From Lunularia cruciata (Eukaryota; Streptophyta; Marchantiopsida; Lunulariales; Lunulariaceae): 64,000 bases of DNA. The number at the start of each line of letters is the position of its first letter. The stretch's first letter is position 1. The stretch lies in the NCBI GenBank assembly GCA_948567375.1, contig OX419757.1, positions 58,218,001 to 58,282,000 on the forward strand, read 5' to 3'. The translations under genes were made by a program, and so were the position numbers. Below, piece after piece: positions 11,577 through 22,873 of this stretch. The notes under the pieces were generated by a model, which saw nothing but the letters and a program-made list of their open reading frames with translations, had not been told where the DNA came from and did not search any database.

Positions 11577-12317
11577 TTGTAATACTCCAAGGACAAGAGA
11601 AGAGAGAGAAAACACAGATTGCACACTCAAACATTCGATGCCCCAAGGGAGCACCTTATCTTTATTATATAGACAAAGAGGATCTCCTCCAAGGAAGCTC
11701 CACCATAGGATTAGAGACACAGATAGGTGACATGTCAGCAAGCTCTACCCTTGGATTACTTACTTTGGATGGGTGACCTGTCTGGTCTAGGTCCTATCTG
11801 GTTGGTCAAACAAGCTTTGATTGGAGGGAATCTTTTAAGGAATCTTCCTGTAGGAATCTCAGAATCACATGAGTAAGGTACTGTCAGAAAGCTCTCGACG
11901 AGACAAAGCAAGGAGGAGGAAGGCCAGTCGATCCTTTGTTGAGGGGGAATCAACACATTTTCGAGGCCTAATTCATCCGTTTAGGCCTCCAAAATTGCCT
12001 TCAAAGATTTCAGGCATATTTTGGTTCCTACTCTATTAGTAGAAGTCCCTTTTTGGTGATACCTCTTTCTGATCTGTTTAGTCCATCATGTGTAACATCC
12101 TTCCAGATGTTACCAAACCAATTCTCACCTTTAAATCATATGTCTAGCTATTGGTTCTAAGGTTCTCAAGTCTATTTTGGTTTCTGCCCTATTAATAGAA
12201 GTACTCTTTTGGTGATACTTCTATCTGATCTATTTTGACCATCATGTATAACATCATTCTAGATGTTACAAAACCAAATTTCACGTCTAGATCATATGGC
12301 TAATCCTTGGTATTACA
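11577..12317 (-). repeat. 5' LTR of element C
   Basis: About 741 bp, matching the 3' LTR 5706-6445 except for about 23 differences, mostly transitions, and one single-base indel. It abuts the target copy CTTT at 12318. Confidence 0.93.
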
Positions 12318-12702
12318 CTTTCCCTCCAATCAAGTAGTGTCTAAACTTCTTGAGACCAAAGATCACTGCCAACCCTTCTCTCTTCGTGACAGAGTAGTTC
12401 TTCTCTGCTGAAACCATCTGCCTACTAGCATAAGCTATTGGATGATCATGCTCATCTTGGTCTAATTGACTAAGAGTGCATCCTATAGCTACATTAGAAG
12501 CATCAATGTAGAGGATGAAAGGCTTACTCCAATCAGGTTTAGCAAGAATAGGAGCTACAACAAGGGATTGCTTGAGCTCCTCAAAAGCTTTGAGAGCCTC
12601 CTTGTCCTCCAAAATCACCATGTAATCTACACCCTTCTTCATGTAGATGGTCAATGCATAAGCCTTGTTGGAAAATGAGAAGATGAACCTCCTAGTATCC
12701 AA
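12318..12702 (-). pseudogene. Element B RNase H, first part
   Basis: It encodes the start of the Ty3 RNase H fold: ILYIDASNVAIGCTL with the first catalytic Asp, then SVTKREGLAVIFGLKKFRHYL with the Glu. The frame is interrupted after GGK by element C and continues at 5706. At its upstream end a small frameshift near 12700 separates it from the RT (12692-14899). Confidence 0.88.
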
Positions 12703-14899
12703 CCATCCCCAAGAATTGGCGTAACTTTGTCAAGCTTGAAGGGAATGGAAGGTCTGAGATTTTCCTCACCTTCTCAGGATCAACTGCTATTCTATCCTTG
12801 GAGATGATGTGCCCCAAAAGTAGACCTTCTTCACATCCAAAAATGCACTTCTCTAGGTTGAGTGATGCATTTGCCTCATCCAAGCGTTGCAAGACTTTGA
12901 TTAGGTGCTCAAAGTGCTCCTCCTTGCTTCCATAGACACAAAAGTCATCAATGAAGTCTCTCACAAATTTCCCAATGAAAGGTTCAAATACCTTGTTCAT
13001 GAACCGTTGGAATGTGGCTGGAGCATTGCAAAGCCCAAAAGGCATGACCTTGAAAGCGTAAGTTCCCCAAGGTGTGGTGAATGTCGTGAGTTGTTGATGC
13101 TCTGGTGCAATCTTGATTTGGTTATATCCACTATAACCATCTCCAAAACTATACCTCTCATGACCTGCAACCTCCTCCAAAATCTCATCAATGAATGGCA
13201 ATGGGTAGTAGTCCTTCTTGGTAATAGCATTGAGCTTCTTGTAATCCACACATACCCGAAGCTTGCCATTCTTTTTCTTCACAATGACAATTGGAGACAC
13301 CCATTCTGAATTCTCTACCTCAAAGATAAATCCAGCCTCCTTGAGCTTATCAATCTCCTTCTTCACAACCAAAGATATTGGTGGGCTAATGCGACGTTGC
13401 TTTTGGCGGATTGGTCTTGCATGTGACTTCACTTCTACCTTGCGCTCCTCCAAGGTGACTTCCTTCAAATCCTTGTAACTAAAAGCAAACACATGGATGA
13501 ACTTGCGGAAAATCTCCTCAAATCTCACCTTCTCTTCCTTGGTAACATTTGGACCATACTTGAGGGTAGCTAACCTTCTCTCTACCTCCTCAAGTGTCAA
13601 TGGTGATTTGTTTGGGTCCTTCAAAACCTCTGGCTTAGGTGCAAAATCCATAGCACACAAGGGATATACATCTGAATCAGATTCAGATTCATCCTCCTCT
13701 GTGGAAGTCTCCTCCTCCATGCTTGTGTCCACACCTGAAGCTCCTTCTTCAGAATCTGATTCCCAATAATCAGAAGATGGTGTATCTGAATGTGAAGTGT
13801 TGATGGTGTTAGTCACAGGAACAGTGACTCTATGGTTTGATAGCTCAATCCTCAAGTACCCTTTGTGCCATTGATCAGTTGTGCGTGCTGCTCTCAACCA
13901 TGGCCTCCCAAGAAGTAAGTCATAGCTTGAATCCTTCAAGACTTGGAAAGTCATGAGATTTTGAACTCCCATAATTGAAACTACCACCTTATCCATCACT
14001 CCTACTGGTCTAACTTGTTGCTTGTTTGCCATGCTCACCACAAATGTTGAAGGTCTTGAGGGTATCATACCCAACTTCTTCATCAACCTTTCTGACATGG
14101 CATTTACTGCTGATCCTCCATCAACCAATGCATCCTTGATGTTGTGACCATTCACTCTCACATCAATCTTGGAGGCATATTCACAAGCCTCCCATGGTGC
14201 TGGCTTGGCATCCACCACTCCCATTGATACTGGAACTTTTGCCTTCTTCTTCCTCTTGCTCCTTGTAGAACTCAAACCACCTCTAAGCTCCTTTCTCAAG
14301 GTAGGGTTCAAAGCAATTAATTGGCCCACTGTGATGTTAGCCTTGTGACTACCAACATCCTCCAACACATTGTAGTTCCATTGTTGCTTTGAGACCAAGA
14401 AGTCCTCCATCCCCAACTTCTTCCTTGGAGTCTTTGTTGTTGATGGTGTTGAGGTGCGAGTGCTCCTAGTAGACATAGGAGTATCCTTGCTTGGAGTGAA
14501 TCCTTGAAAAGAGTGAACATCCTCTGCAAAACGAGCTCTCTTCTTCTCTTGTGCCAAAAGCTCCAAATTAAGACCCTTGGAGTTTGAGCACTCTCCCTTC
14601 TCATACTTGCTCTCAACCACATCTATGGATGCTATCCCCTTACCTTTGTTGGGATTAGGAGCCACTTGGGTTTCACTACCTCTCTCTCTCCCTCTATTGG
14701 CTCCCTCATAACCCCTTCCTTCATGGTAAGTGGAATTTGGGCAATTCCTTTGGATACGGCCTCTTCTTCCACAACCAAAACAATTTCTATCATTGAAATT
14801 GTTGGCTGGTTGGCCTCCTCTATATGGATAGTTTCCATAACTCCTAGGCCCTCTCCCTACATTTTGATCCACCTCTCTCTTCTCCCATAGTTGCACCAC
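12692..14899 (-). pseudogene. Element B nucleocapsid, protease and reverse transcriptase
   Basis: 735 open codons. They start with a CCHC knuckle (CFGCGRRGRIQRNC, about residues 41-54). An aspartic protease with VDGGSAVNAM follows (about residues 265-275; Asp-Gly-Gly form). After an acidic linker comes the RT: WVSPIVIVKKKNGKLRVC, DYYPLPFIDEIL, MPFGLCNAPATFQ and the catalytic FIDDFCVYG. The first RT catalytic motif reads RYSFGDGYSGYNQI; in most families it is FSKLDLKSGYHQI, so the first catalytic Asp is shifted or altered. The frame is open because one TAA separates it from gag (14924) and a frameshift ends it near 12700. Confidence 0.9.
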
Positions 14900-14923
14900 A
14901 TTGATCTTGAGATCCGCAAGTTG

Positions 14924-15625
14924 TTATGTGATGGTTTGAAGTGGATCTTTTGGTGGAGATGCAAGAACTGGAGCAACCACTACTTGTGGTGCAACCCTTG
15001 CCACCAAAGTATCAGAAGTTCCACCATACTTGTAGCCTTGAGGAGGATGCACAACCTCCTTCACCACCAAATCACTCTCATCCCCTTCCAAACTCTCCTC
15101 CATACGAATTGCGATCTTGATAGCTTCAACCTTGGAAGAAGGTTTCTCATATCTCACCTTGCTTCTAATTTGTGGTCTCAACCCTCCCACAAAATTCTTG
15201 GCAAGCATGGCCCCTATGCCAATCATTGTAGTCTCCACATCATCCCCACCCTTCCTCAACACTATGCAAAATCTGGACTCTAACTTTTCCACTCTTTCTA
15301 CATAGACTCTCACTTTCTCTCCATCTGTTTGCTTGAGAAATGTAACCTCACTCATCAATCTCTCATAACTCTCATCAGGAAGAAAGTTCTCAATGAGCGC
15401 TGAAGTCAAAGTCTCCCAAGACTCCTCTTCCCCATCTCTCCTCTCTCTCTTTTGGTATTCTGACTCATACCATGTAAGTGTTGCATCCTCAAAGAAATCT
15501 GGTAATAATGAGACCCACTCATTCTTCCTCCTCTCATTTTTTCCTATGCAAGCTCTCTTGAAGTCTCTCACAAAGGCCTCCACATCTTCTCCATCCTTGC
15601 CAAAGAAAATTGGAAGTTTCCCCAT
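14924..15625 (-). pseudogene. Element B gag, capsid part
   Basis: 233 codons begin MGKLPIFFGKDGEDVEAFVRDF and contain the retrotransposon gag core (LPDFFEDATLTWYESEY, WETLTSALIENFLPDESYERL). The same frame runs on into 12692-14899 after a single TAA at 14924-14926. Gag-pol was therefore probably one frame that gained a stop, or it uses readthrough; I cannot tell which. The start ATG at 15625 has no competing upstream ATG in frame. Confidence 0.88.
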
Positions 15626-15861
15626 CTTAACCTCTCACTATCTTTCTTTTTTCTCAATTTTTCTTTTTTTCTTTTTTTTTCTCTCACTCTATAACTAATA
15701 GAGTATATACATGACTAACACCATTTGAGAATAATACACCCTAGGGAACACAAAAGGTTCAGGTTACTCCAAGATTTCTATAGCAACATCAAATCCAAGA
15801 GTGCATATTAATCAAACCCTCATGGATAGTTTATCCATAAGTTGAAAGATTATCTCCATCA

Positions 15862-16347
15862 CTAATCTTGAGAACTAGCTGATGAAGGTGGTAGTATTTC
15901 TGTAGCTGTACTGAGACTCTCTCCAAGATCCTTCACCAAAGTTTCCACATGTGCTTTTACTCCACTACACTCATGTCCTTTTGGAAGTCCTTTTGGAAGT
16001 CCTTCAACTCCACAAACCTCACACAACTCCTTGGTCTTAGATCTTCTCCCTCCCAATCTTGGTGAAGAAGGTCCAACATGCAAACCCAAGTCAAGTAAGC
16101 CTCTCCTTTTTCTCAATCTCTTGCTCTCAAAGGTCAATGGACATGAACTTGCCTTATGTCCCTTCTCTCCACATAGAAAGCACTTAGACTCACTCTTTCC
16201 TCCAAGTGGTGTAGGTTTTTGGATCCTCTCAACACTCTCTTCAAATTCTATTGTAAACTCTCTTTTCCTCAAATCCACCCCTAAAATCACCTCAAACCCT
16301 TGGGGAACCTTGCATAATCTCAATTTCCATTCTTGATGACCCTCCAT
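15862..16347 (-). CDS. Extra zinc-knuckle ORF 5' of gag in element B
   Basis: 161 codons lie between the 5' LTR and gag, in the sense direction. A classic CCHC knuckle (CFLCGEKGHKASSC, about residues 56-69) is followed by a basic stretch (SKRLRKRRG) and a second Cys/His cluster (CEVCGVEG ... GHEC). The short duplication PKGLPKG comes from a direct repeat at about 15978-16002. Another open frame upstream (16292-16507) overlaps it and could be its N-terminal extension after a frameshift. A knuckle here, separate from the one in gag, is not part of the normal Ty3 plan. It could be a captured nucleic-acid-binding ORF or an element-specific accessory protein. Function unknown. Confidence 0.6.
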   Translation of the reverse strand: MEGHQEWKLRLCKVPQGFEVILGVDLRKREFTIEFEESVERIQKPTPLGGKSESKCFLCGEKGHKASSCPLTFESKRLRKRRGLLDLGLHVGPSSPRLGGRRSKTKELCEVCGVEGLPKGLPKGHECSGVKAHVETLVKDLGESLSTATEILPPSSASSQD

Positions 16348-17184
16348 GTTCCCAAGATGAATCTAAACACTCAAACATGCTTTTTGTTGATCTCAAACTC
16401 CTCATGCATGAGATCTCCACTCTGCAGAATTGACCCTTCCTCACAATGTCACTCAAATCTCCCAACCAGTATGTTTCAGTCCTCTGAAATTTGGCAGACT
16501 TGCTCAAAACTCTAGGGCGTCCCTCCCTGCAAAATTTCAGATCTTTTCATTGAGCCATTTGGCCTAGACACCTTTCTATTCAGCACCCATATTTCAGATT
16601 TGGTCTGAAAACCACCCCATTCACTTCAAAAACTCATTTCTCCCTGTGAAAGAACGATCTCTCTCTAATTTTTGTGGCAGCAGGTAGGATACAGTGCACT
16701 TAATTTTCTTGGAAATTTTCAGGACAATTCAGTGAAAATTGAAGAAATGGCAAACTCTGTACAATTTTCCAGAGAGCATGCAGTTGCGAGAGCACTTTAC
16801 CCTATCAACTTTCAAAAATTTTAGCCCAGTGCGCATAGAAGCTCTCACAATAATTTCAAGTGTGTTAACTGAAAGATAACCCAAGCTATCATGTATAGAA
16901 ATCTCAAGTCCAGATCTCAAACTTGAGATTTTGCCCAAAATCACCTTAATCCCCAAAATCTGCAATCCACCTCTCACAATCTCTCCAATTCCTCTCATGT
17001 GTACAAGATGTACAAAATCACGTCAAAGACATCATAATGAACTACAGGGTATACAAATGGATCTTAGTTCTCTAACATAAGTTCAGCCCTCTCCTCTCCT
17101 AATGTTCTCTCCAAGTGAGCTCTCATAGCCTCCTTCTTCCTAATGTAGAATTGAACGCGGAACATTATCTTGCCTTCTAGAGAG
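16348..17184 (-). other. Element B 5' untranslated leader
   Basis: This lies between the primer binding site and the zinc-knuckle ORF. It holds two short open stretches (16292-16507 and 16729-16998) that I do not recognise. The second has a start codon at 16998 and ends before the knuckle ORF. Confidence 0.5.
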
Positions 17185-17202
17185 GTCCCGGCAACAAAAC
17201 CA
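17185..17202 (-). other. Primer binding site of element B
   Basis: Four bases inside the 5' LTR edge the minus strand reads TGGTTTTGTTGCCGGGACC. The 3' part TTGCCGGG matches the complement of the T-arm of tRNA-Asp used by Tat/Athila-type elements. The bases after TGG diverge. Confidence 0.65.
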
Positions 17203-17206
17203 AAAA

Positions 17207-17898
17207 TGTGAGCCGGCCTGTCTCTCACTCAGGATGAACCTCTGATGGCTATTATAGTAGCGCACCATGGACTAAGAAGGCAAGGAACCCCAACTCCATC
17301 ATACTCCTCCAAGGCTAACACTCCAAGACTCAAGACATTGATCACTAGAGAACTCAATGAGAGAGAGATAGTTGCAAATGCAAGGATGATGAGTACCTCC
17401 TCACCCCTTGTTTATATACTTGTGAAATAGTTACGTACCAAAGTTATTAATTACCGTAGTAACTCAAGTTACTAGACTAAAAGTCAAGTAAAGTCAAAAA
17501 GTAGAAAGGAATATCCATTCACATGGGCATATTCCCCTAAGCATGTGGTCCTATCTTGACCCAACCACTAAGTCAAGGATTCCTTCACATGGGCTATCCT
17601 TGGACTAAAGAAGAATCCAAAACAAAAAGGCTTGCGGGCCCAAGAGTTCTCAACTCTTTCCTCAAAGCCAAACACCTAGGAATAATACCCAGTCAACACA
17701 TTAAAATCCAAAATAGTGGTGCTCATCATTTCTACTTCCTCTAAAGTAAGGTCCCCTCTATCCTAGCTATGACTAACTTTAGCTAACCATGAGTAATATA
17801 GAACCATCCTTTATCTCTATATAAATAATATCTCTTAAGTACTTGTAATACCAAGTTAAATATCACAATACCACACACATGCACATATGGGTGTTATA
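17207..17898 (-). repeat. 5' LTR of element B
   Basis: 692 bp; about eight differences from 3445-4136. Its outer end reads GTTATA where the other copy has GTTACA. It is followed by target copy GTTC. Confidence 0.93.
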
Positions 17899-18463
17899 GT
17901 TCTTCTGTCTCAATCCCCAAAGTCAGATTCGGGCCATTTGCATAGAATCCACCGATTGGAAATTCTTTAGCAATCCTTCTTGCATTGCTGTCCACGTGAC
18001 CTCCCTTCTCTCTACCAACATGGATCGTTCCCAAGCATCGTACCATGTGAGGGCTTTATTGATCAAGTACCTATATGCAAACACGCCTACAACATGCTTC
18101 ATGATCTCTGTTTGAGAACAATCAAAAATATTGATTCATTCTTGAGATCTAATTTTCCACTACTCCCATTGCATGCTGCCCCTTGTTAAGTTTGATGTTG
18201 CAAGTCTTCTTTATCCAAAGTAGCAATGTGGCTTCATTGTTGATAGGGTTTGTAGGCACGGGTGCCTCTCCAAGTACTTCCGCCACAAGTATTGGGTTTT
18301 GAGACGGCTCTTCTTCTTGGATTGCTTGATCATTCTTGAGGATCTGTATTTGACTTTGTAATGTCTCCATGGTCATCTTAATCTCTCGAAATTCATTCAA
18401 CATCCCTTGCATTCCTTGCACCAGCTCTTGCAATTGCAGATCCATGGTTCTTGCAACACTCAA
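17899..18463 (-). pseudogene. Element A gag, N-terminal part
   Basis: 18149-18463 encodes the gag start (LQLQELVQGMQGMLNEFREIK) close to that of element C. The rest down to 17899 is frameshifted (REVTWTAMQEGLLKNFQS). The gag continues at 3444 on the other side of element B, which is the evidence that B is an insertion. Confidence 0.85.
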
Positions 18464-19046
18464 TTGCTAATTTCTACTTCAATATAGAGTCAATATGATC
18501 ACTCTGGAAGATGCAAAAACTATTAGAACTACCATTGGGACCTCATAAGCTGTTACTCATTGAGAATGCTCCTTGCCAAAATTTCTAACCACAAAATCTC
18601 TAAACATCACTTTCGGTCTCACTACGTAAGGAATTTCTACTTGAGTGTTGGAAGGGAGAGGATTTAGGAAATTCATATCCATAACATCATAATAGAATGT
18701 AGATTGTCAAATCTCACTTGTTGTTGTATACCACCACAGGTAGAATCATCGGGTTTGGTGAGTTCATCACCCTATCCATGAATTCTGCTCCAAAGTGATA
18801 AACTAGCGATACGCTTATTTGCTTACGCTGGATGTACATAACCTTGATCTGAATGGATTCAAGAATGGAAAGCTAGGTACGGGAAATTATCCTCCCAATG
18901 CATCCATCCCATCCGCTCTCTAAAGTCCTTCCTAAGTCTAGCAATTACTCTATGTTCTCCACCTCAAATTATTCAATTTTAGTAGTTTGTGTTCTTCCAA
19001 GATGGGTGATCCACTCTCTTGGACTAAAACACTCGCTTTGATACAA
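18464..19046 (-). other. Element A leader and primer binding site
   Basis: Untranslated leader homologous to 10993-11576. At about 18670-18880 it keeps the leader ORF seen in element C with a one-base deletion (VSLVYHFGAEFMDRVM). The primer binding site at about 19034-19045 is mutated (reverse complement TTGTATCAAAGC). Confidence 0.7.
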
Positions 19047-19782
19047 TTGTAATACTAAGAGGACAAGAGAGAGAAAATATAAATTTCACACTCAATCATC
19101 CGATGCCCCAAAGGAGCACATTCTCTTTATTATATAGACAAAGAGGATCTCCTCCAAGGAAGCTCCACCATAGGATTAGACACATAGATAGGTGACATGT
19201 CAGCAAGATCCACCCTTGGATTACTTACTTGGATGGGTGACATGTCAGTCCTAGTCCTATATGGTTAATCAAACAAGCTGACCAAAGGGAATCTTTTAGG
19301 GAATCTCTCTATAGGAATCTCAGAATCACGTGGGAGTACCGTTGGAAAGCTCTCAATGAGAAAAAGTAGGGGGAGGAGGCCAATATTTCCTTAGATGTGG
19401 AGGAGGGGGAAAATCAGCACATTTTTGAGGCCTAATTCATCCATTTAGGCCTTTGAAATTGCCTTCAAAGATTTCAAGCATATTTCGATTTGTACTCTAT
19501 GAGTAGAAGTCCCCTTTTGGTGATACCTCTTTCTGATTTGTTTAGTCCATCATGTGTAAAATCCTTCCAAATGTTACCAAACCAATTCTCACCTGTAAAT
19601 CATATGTCTAGCTATTGGTTCTTAGGTTTTTTAAGTTTATTTCAATTTCTGCCCTATTAGTAAAAGTACTCTTTTGGTGATACTTCTATCTGATCTATTT
19701 TGACCATCATGTATAACATCATTCCAGATGATACCAAACCAAATTTCACATCTAGATCATATGGCTAGCTCATGGTATTACA
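19047..19782 (-). repeat. 5' LTR of element A
   Basis: About 736 bp, same family as the element C LTRs but more diverged. Its plus-strand end ATTACA abuts the RT codons of element E (CCAATGCGCC). A is therefore inserted in E, and its other end lies beyond the left window edge. Confidence 0.88.
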
Positions 19783-20599
19783 CCAATGCGCCTACCACTT
19801 TCATGAGTCTAATAAATGACACATTTAGTCCATATTTGGATAAGTCTATTATCATCTTCCTATACGACATCTTAGTATACAATAGCACAATGATGGAAAA
19901 AAATGGCATCTACAAGAAGCCCTCTAGTTTCTAAGACCCTACAGATTCTAAGACCCTCCAAATTCTATGCCAAAATCGATTGTATGCCAAAATCTCAAAG
20001 TGCAAGTTTGGCAAGTTTGAAGTAGATTACTTCGGGCATAGAGTAAGTGTAGAGGGTATTTGAGTATTGATAGATAAAATAGAGATCATTAAAAAATGAA
20101 GTGCCCTAGAAGATCAAACTCAACTCAAGAGCTTCTTGGGGTTGACAGGATTTTATCATCGATTTTTCAAGGACTTCTCCAAGGTTGCACAACATTTAAC
20201 AACACTACTTGGCAATGGGAAGAAGTGTGCATGGGGAACTGCACAAGAGTTGGCCTTTTAAGAATTGAAAGCCGCCTTGCTACATACACCAATCTTGAAG
20301 TGGTATGATCCAAAACATCTAATCAAGTTGGCTATAGATGCATAAAGCTTAGCAATAGGAGCAGTCCTACAACAAGAGTGGCATGACGAATGGCATCCAA
20401 TTGCATATTTCTTGAAAGTTGTTACCAACAGAGCGCAACTATCACACTACAGAATGAAAAGAGCTGGCCATTGTCCTTGCAACCAAGCATTTGAAACACT
20501 ATTTGGGGGAGAAGGCATTTGTAATAGAGATAGACCACAAACCTTTGGCTATCTCAAGACAAAGAAAGACATATCTTGGAGCTAGATTTGGTGGACAGA
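19783..20599 (+). pseudogene. Element E reverse transcriptase and RNase H start
   Basis: It begins at the codons for NAPTTFMSLIND and contains the altered catalytic motif FLYDILVYN, where FLDD is expected. It continues with the thumb (DYFGHRVSVEGI) and RNase H, with stops and frameshifts. The sequence stops at the solo LTR at 20600. Confidence 0.85.
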
Positions 20600-21332
20600 T
20601 GTAATACCAAGAGCTAGCCATATAATCTAGACATGAAATTTGGTTTGGTAACATCTAGAATGATGTTATACATGATGGTGAAAATAGATCAGATAGAAGT
20701 ATCACCTAAAGAGTACTTCTACTAATAGGGCAAAAACCAAAATAGACTTGAGAACCTTAGAACCAATAGCTAAACATACGATTTAAAGGTGAGAATTGGT
20801 TTGGTAACATCTGGAAGGATGCTACACATGATGGAATAAAAAGGTCAAAAAAAGGTATCACCAAAAGGGGACTTCTACTAATGGAGTAGGAACCAAAAGA
20901 TACTTGAAATCTTTGAAGGTAATTTCGGAGGCCTAAACGGATGAATTAGGCCTTGAAAATGTGCTAATCCCGCCCTTCCCTCTTCCAATGGAGAAAAGGT
21001 TGGCCTTCCCTCCCCCTTTCTTTGTCTCGTCAAGAGCTTTCCAATGGTACCTTACATGATTATGAGATTCCTACAAGAAGATTCACTCCGGTCAAAGCTT
21101 GTTTGACCAACCAAATAGGACCTAGACCAGACATGTCACCCATTCAAGTAAGTAATCCAAGGGTGGAGCTTGTTGACATGTCATCTATCTGTGTGCCTAA
21201 TCCTATGGTGGAGCTTCCTTGGAGGAGATCCTCTTTGTCTATATAATAAAAAGAAGGTGCTCCTTTGGGGCATTGAATGTTTGGGTGTGTAATCTGTGTT
21301 TTCTCTCTTCTCTTGTCCTCATAGTATTACAG
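20600..21332 (+). repeat. Solo LTR of the A/C/E family
   Basis: About 733 bp, TGTAATACC to GTATTACA(G), in the sense orientation of element E. The 4-bp duplication CAGA flanks it (20596-20599 and 21333-21336). No internal element sequence is attached, so it is the product of LTR-LTR recombination. Confidence 0.9.
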
Positions 21333-22857
21333 CAGAGTGGCGACAATGCTTCAATATGACAATCACCTACGTGGAAGGTAAGAAGCAACTTGCATTCACT
21401 CACATGCTGATGGCAAACAATTTGGTGGCAAAGGTTAATATTAACCCTAAATTCTAGCTACTACAAAAATTGATCCACAAATTGGTCAAGCACAATCATT
21501 CAAAGGCGTCACTAGCACCAAAGGACTCATCTTTTAGGATGGCAGATTATGGATCCCAAATGTCCCAAAATTACGCACCACCATTCTAGCGGAATGTCAT
21601 GATTCGGCCATTGCAGGTCATGTCAGAGTGGACAAGACCTTGGATGCAGTCCAGCGCCATTTCTATTGGTCTAAGACATGATGGAACACATGCACAATTG
21701 CCTACTCTATCAACAAAACAAAGCCTTTAATCAAGCTCTTGCAGGGGTCCTTCAACCTCTCTCCACTCCTACACAATGTTGGGAATAGGTGAGTATGGAT
21801 CTTGTTTGTAAATTACCCAAGACCACCTCAAGGTTTGACTCCATTGTGGTCTTTGTAGACCGGCTCAACAAAATGATTCATGTACTCTACCATGAAAGAT
21901 TTGACCGCTCCACAACTAGCTCAATTATATTTAGATGCAATCTTCTCTCATCATGGCTTGTCTCAAGTACTCATCATCAATAGAAGCACTCAATTCCCCA
22001 ATTTGTTTTGGTGATCACTCTTTGGTTTCTTTAAAACCAAGTTGGCCATATTCATAACTTACCACCTACAAATAGATGGACAAATAGAGCGAGCTATTGA
22101 AGACATGTTACGCGGCTTCACCTTAGAGGAGCAAGAGAGGGAGAACACCTTACTCCCATTCGTGAAATTTGCTTACAACAATTTGATGAATGCATCCACT
22201 TGTGTTACTCTATTCTTCCTCATGTATGGTGAGCATCCCTTCACACCTTCTAGCTTGATGAAGATCAGTCCGGTGGCTACCAAGGTCAACACAGTCAACA
22301 CATTTGTTTATAGAGTCCAACAAGGTGTGGAGAGTGCCAAGCACAAATTGCAGATTGCACAAAATTGATAGAAGCAATATGCTGATGCACACCGTAGGCA
22401 CATGGAGTTCAATGTTGGGGATGAGGTGTGGTTATCTACAACCAACCTCACATTAGTTCGCCCTTGTAAGCTCAGACTTCATTTTATTGGACCTTTTTCT
22501 ATTCTTTCTTGAGTTTGCACGGTGGCCTATCACTTCAAGCTACCACCACACATGAAGATCCATCTAGTGTTCCATGTTTCCCTAATATGTAGATATGCTT
22601 CCCGATTAGGTCCTTGTCATTCCACACAAGACATTTGACCTTGTCCAACACTCATTGATGGCACAAAGGAATATGAAGTAGAGCATATCCTCCAAAAATG
22701 CATCTATGGTACTCGCCATCCGCAGGTGGACTATCTGGTATAGTGGAAAGGTTACCCCCTTTATGAGGCAACCTGGGAGCTCGCTACCAATTTGACACAT
22801 GCATTGGTGTTGGTGCAAGCATTTGAGCAACAGCTACACAATGAGGACATTGCATCT
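21333..22857 (+). pseudogene. Element E RNase H end, integrase and chromodomain
   Basis: Frameshifted continuation of E. It has the RNase H tail (ITYVEGKKQ), integrase core pieces (SMDLVCKLPKTTS; EDMLRGFTLEEQE; YNNLMNAS) and a decayed chromodomain (EYEVEHILQK, about 22668-22800). Integrase catalytic residues are partly lost, for example in the stretch equivalent to LITDRGTQF. Homologous to 6459-8264 on the other strand. Confidence 0.85.
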
Positions 22858-22873
22858 TAAAAGGAGGGAGGTT

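Larger units (their letters stand above)
5706..12317 (-). mobile_element. Element C: Ty3 chromovirus-like LTR retrotransposon
   Basis: A complete 6.6-kb element inserted in the RNase H codons of element B (after the GGK of HYLIGGK). The 4-bp target duplication CTTT is at 5702-5705 and 12318-12321. LTRs of about 740 bp lie at 5706-6445 and 11577-12317 and differ at about 23 positions, nearly all transitions. The primer binding site (plus 11565-11576, reverse complement TGTTATCAGAGC) is one base from the initiator-Met type. The polypurine tract is plus 6446-6462 (reverse complement AAAAGGAGGGAGG). Gag, protease, RT, RNase H, integrase and a C-terminal chromodomain are all present but frameshifted. 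Confidence 0.95.
3445..17898 (-). mobile_element. Element B: Ty3-type LTR retrotransposon with nested element C
   Basis: This is a complete LTR element, about 7.8 kb once element C is subtracted. It has 692-bp LTRs at 3445-4136 and 17207-17898 that differ at about eight positions. A 4-bp target duplication GTTC lies at 3441-3444 and 17899-17902 in the gag of element A. The primer binding site next to the 5' LTR (about 17185-17202) contains TTGCCGGG after TGG. That fits tRNA-Asp rather than initiator Met and is typical of Tat/Athila-like elements. The order on the minus strand is LTR, zinc-knuckle ORF, gag, protease, RT, RNase H, integrase, LTR. RNase H is split by element C. Confidence 0.93.
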
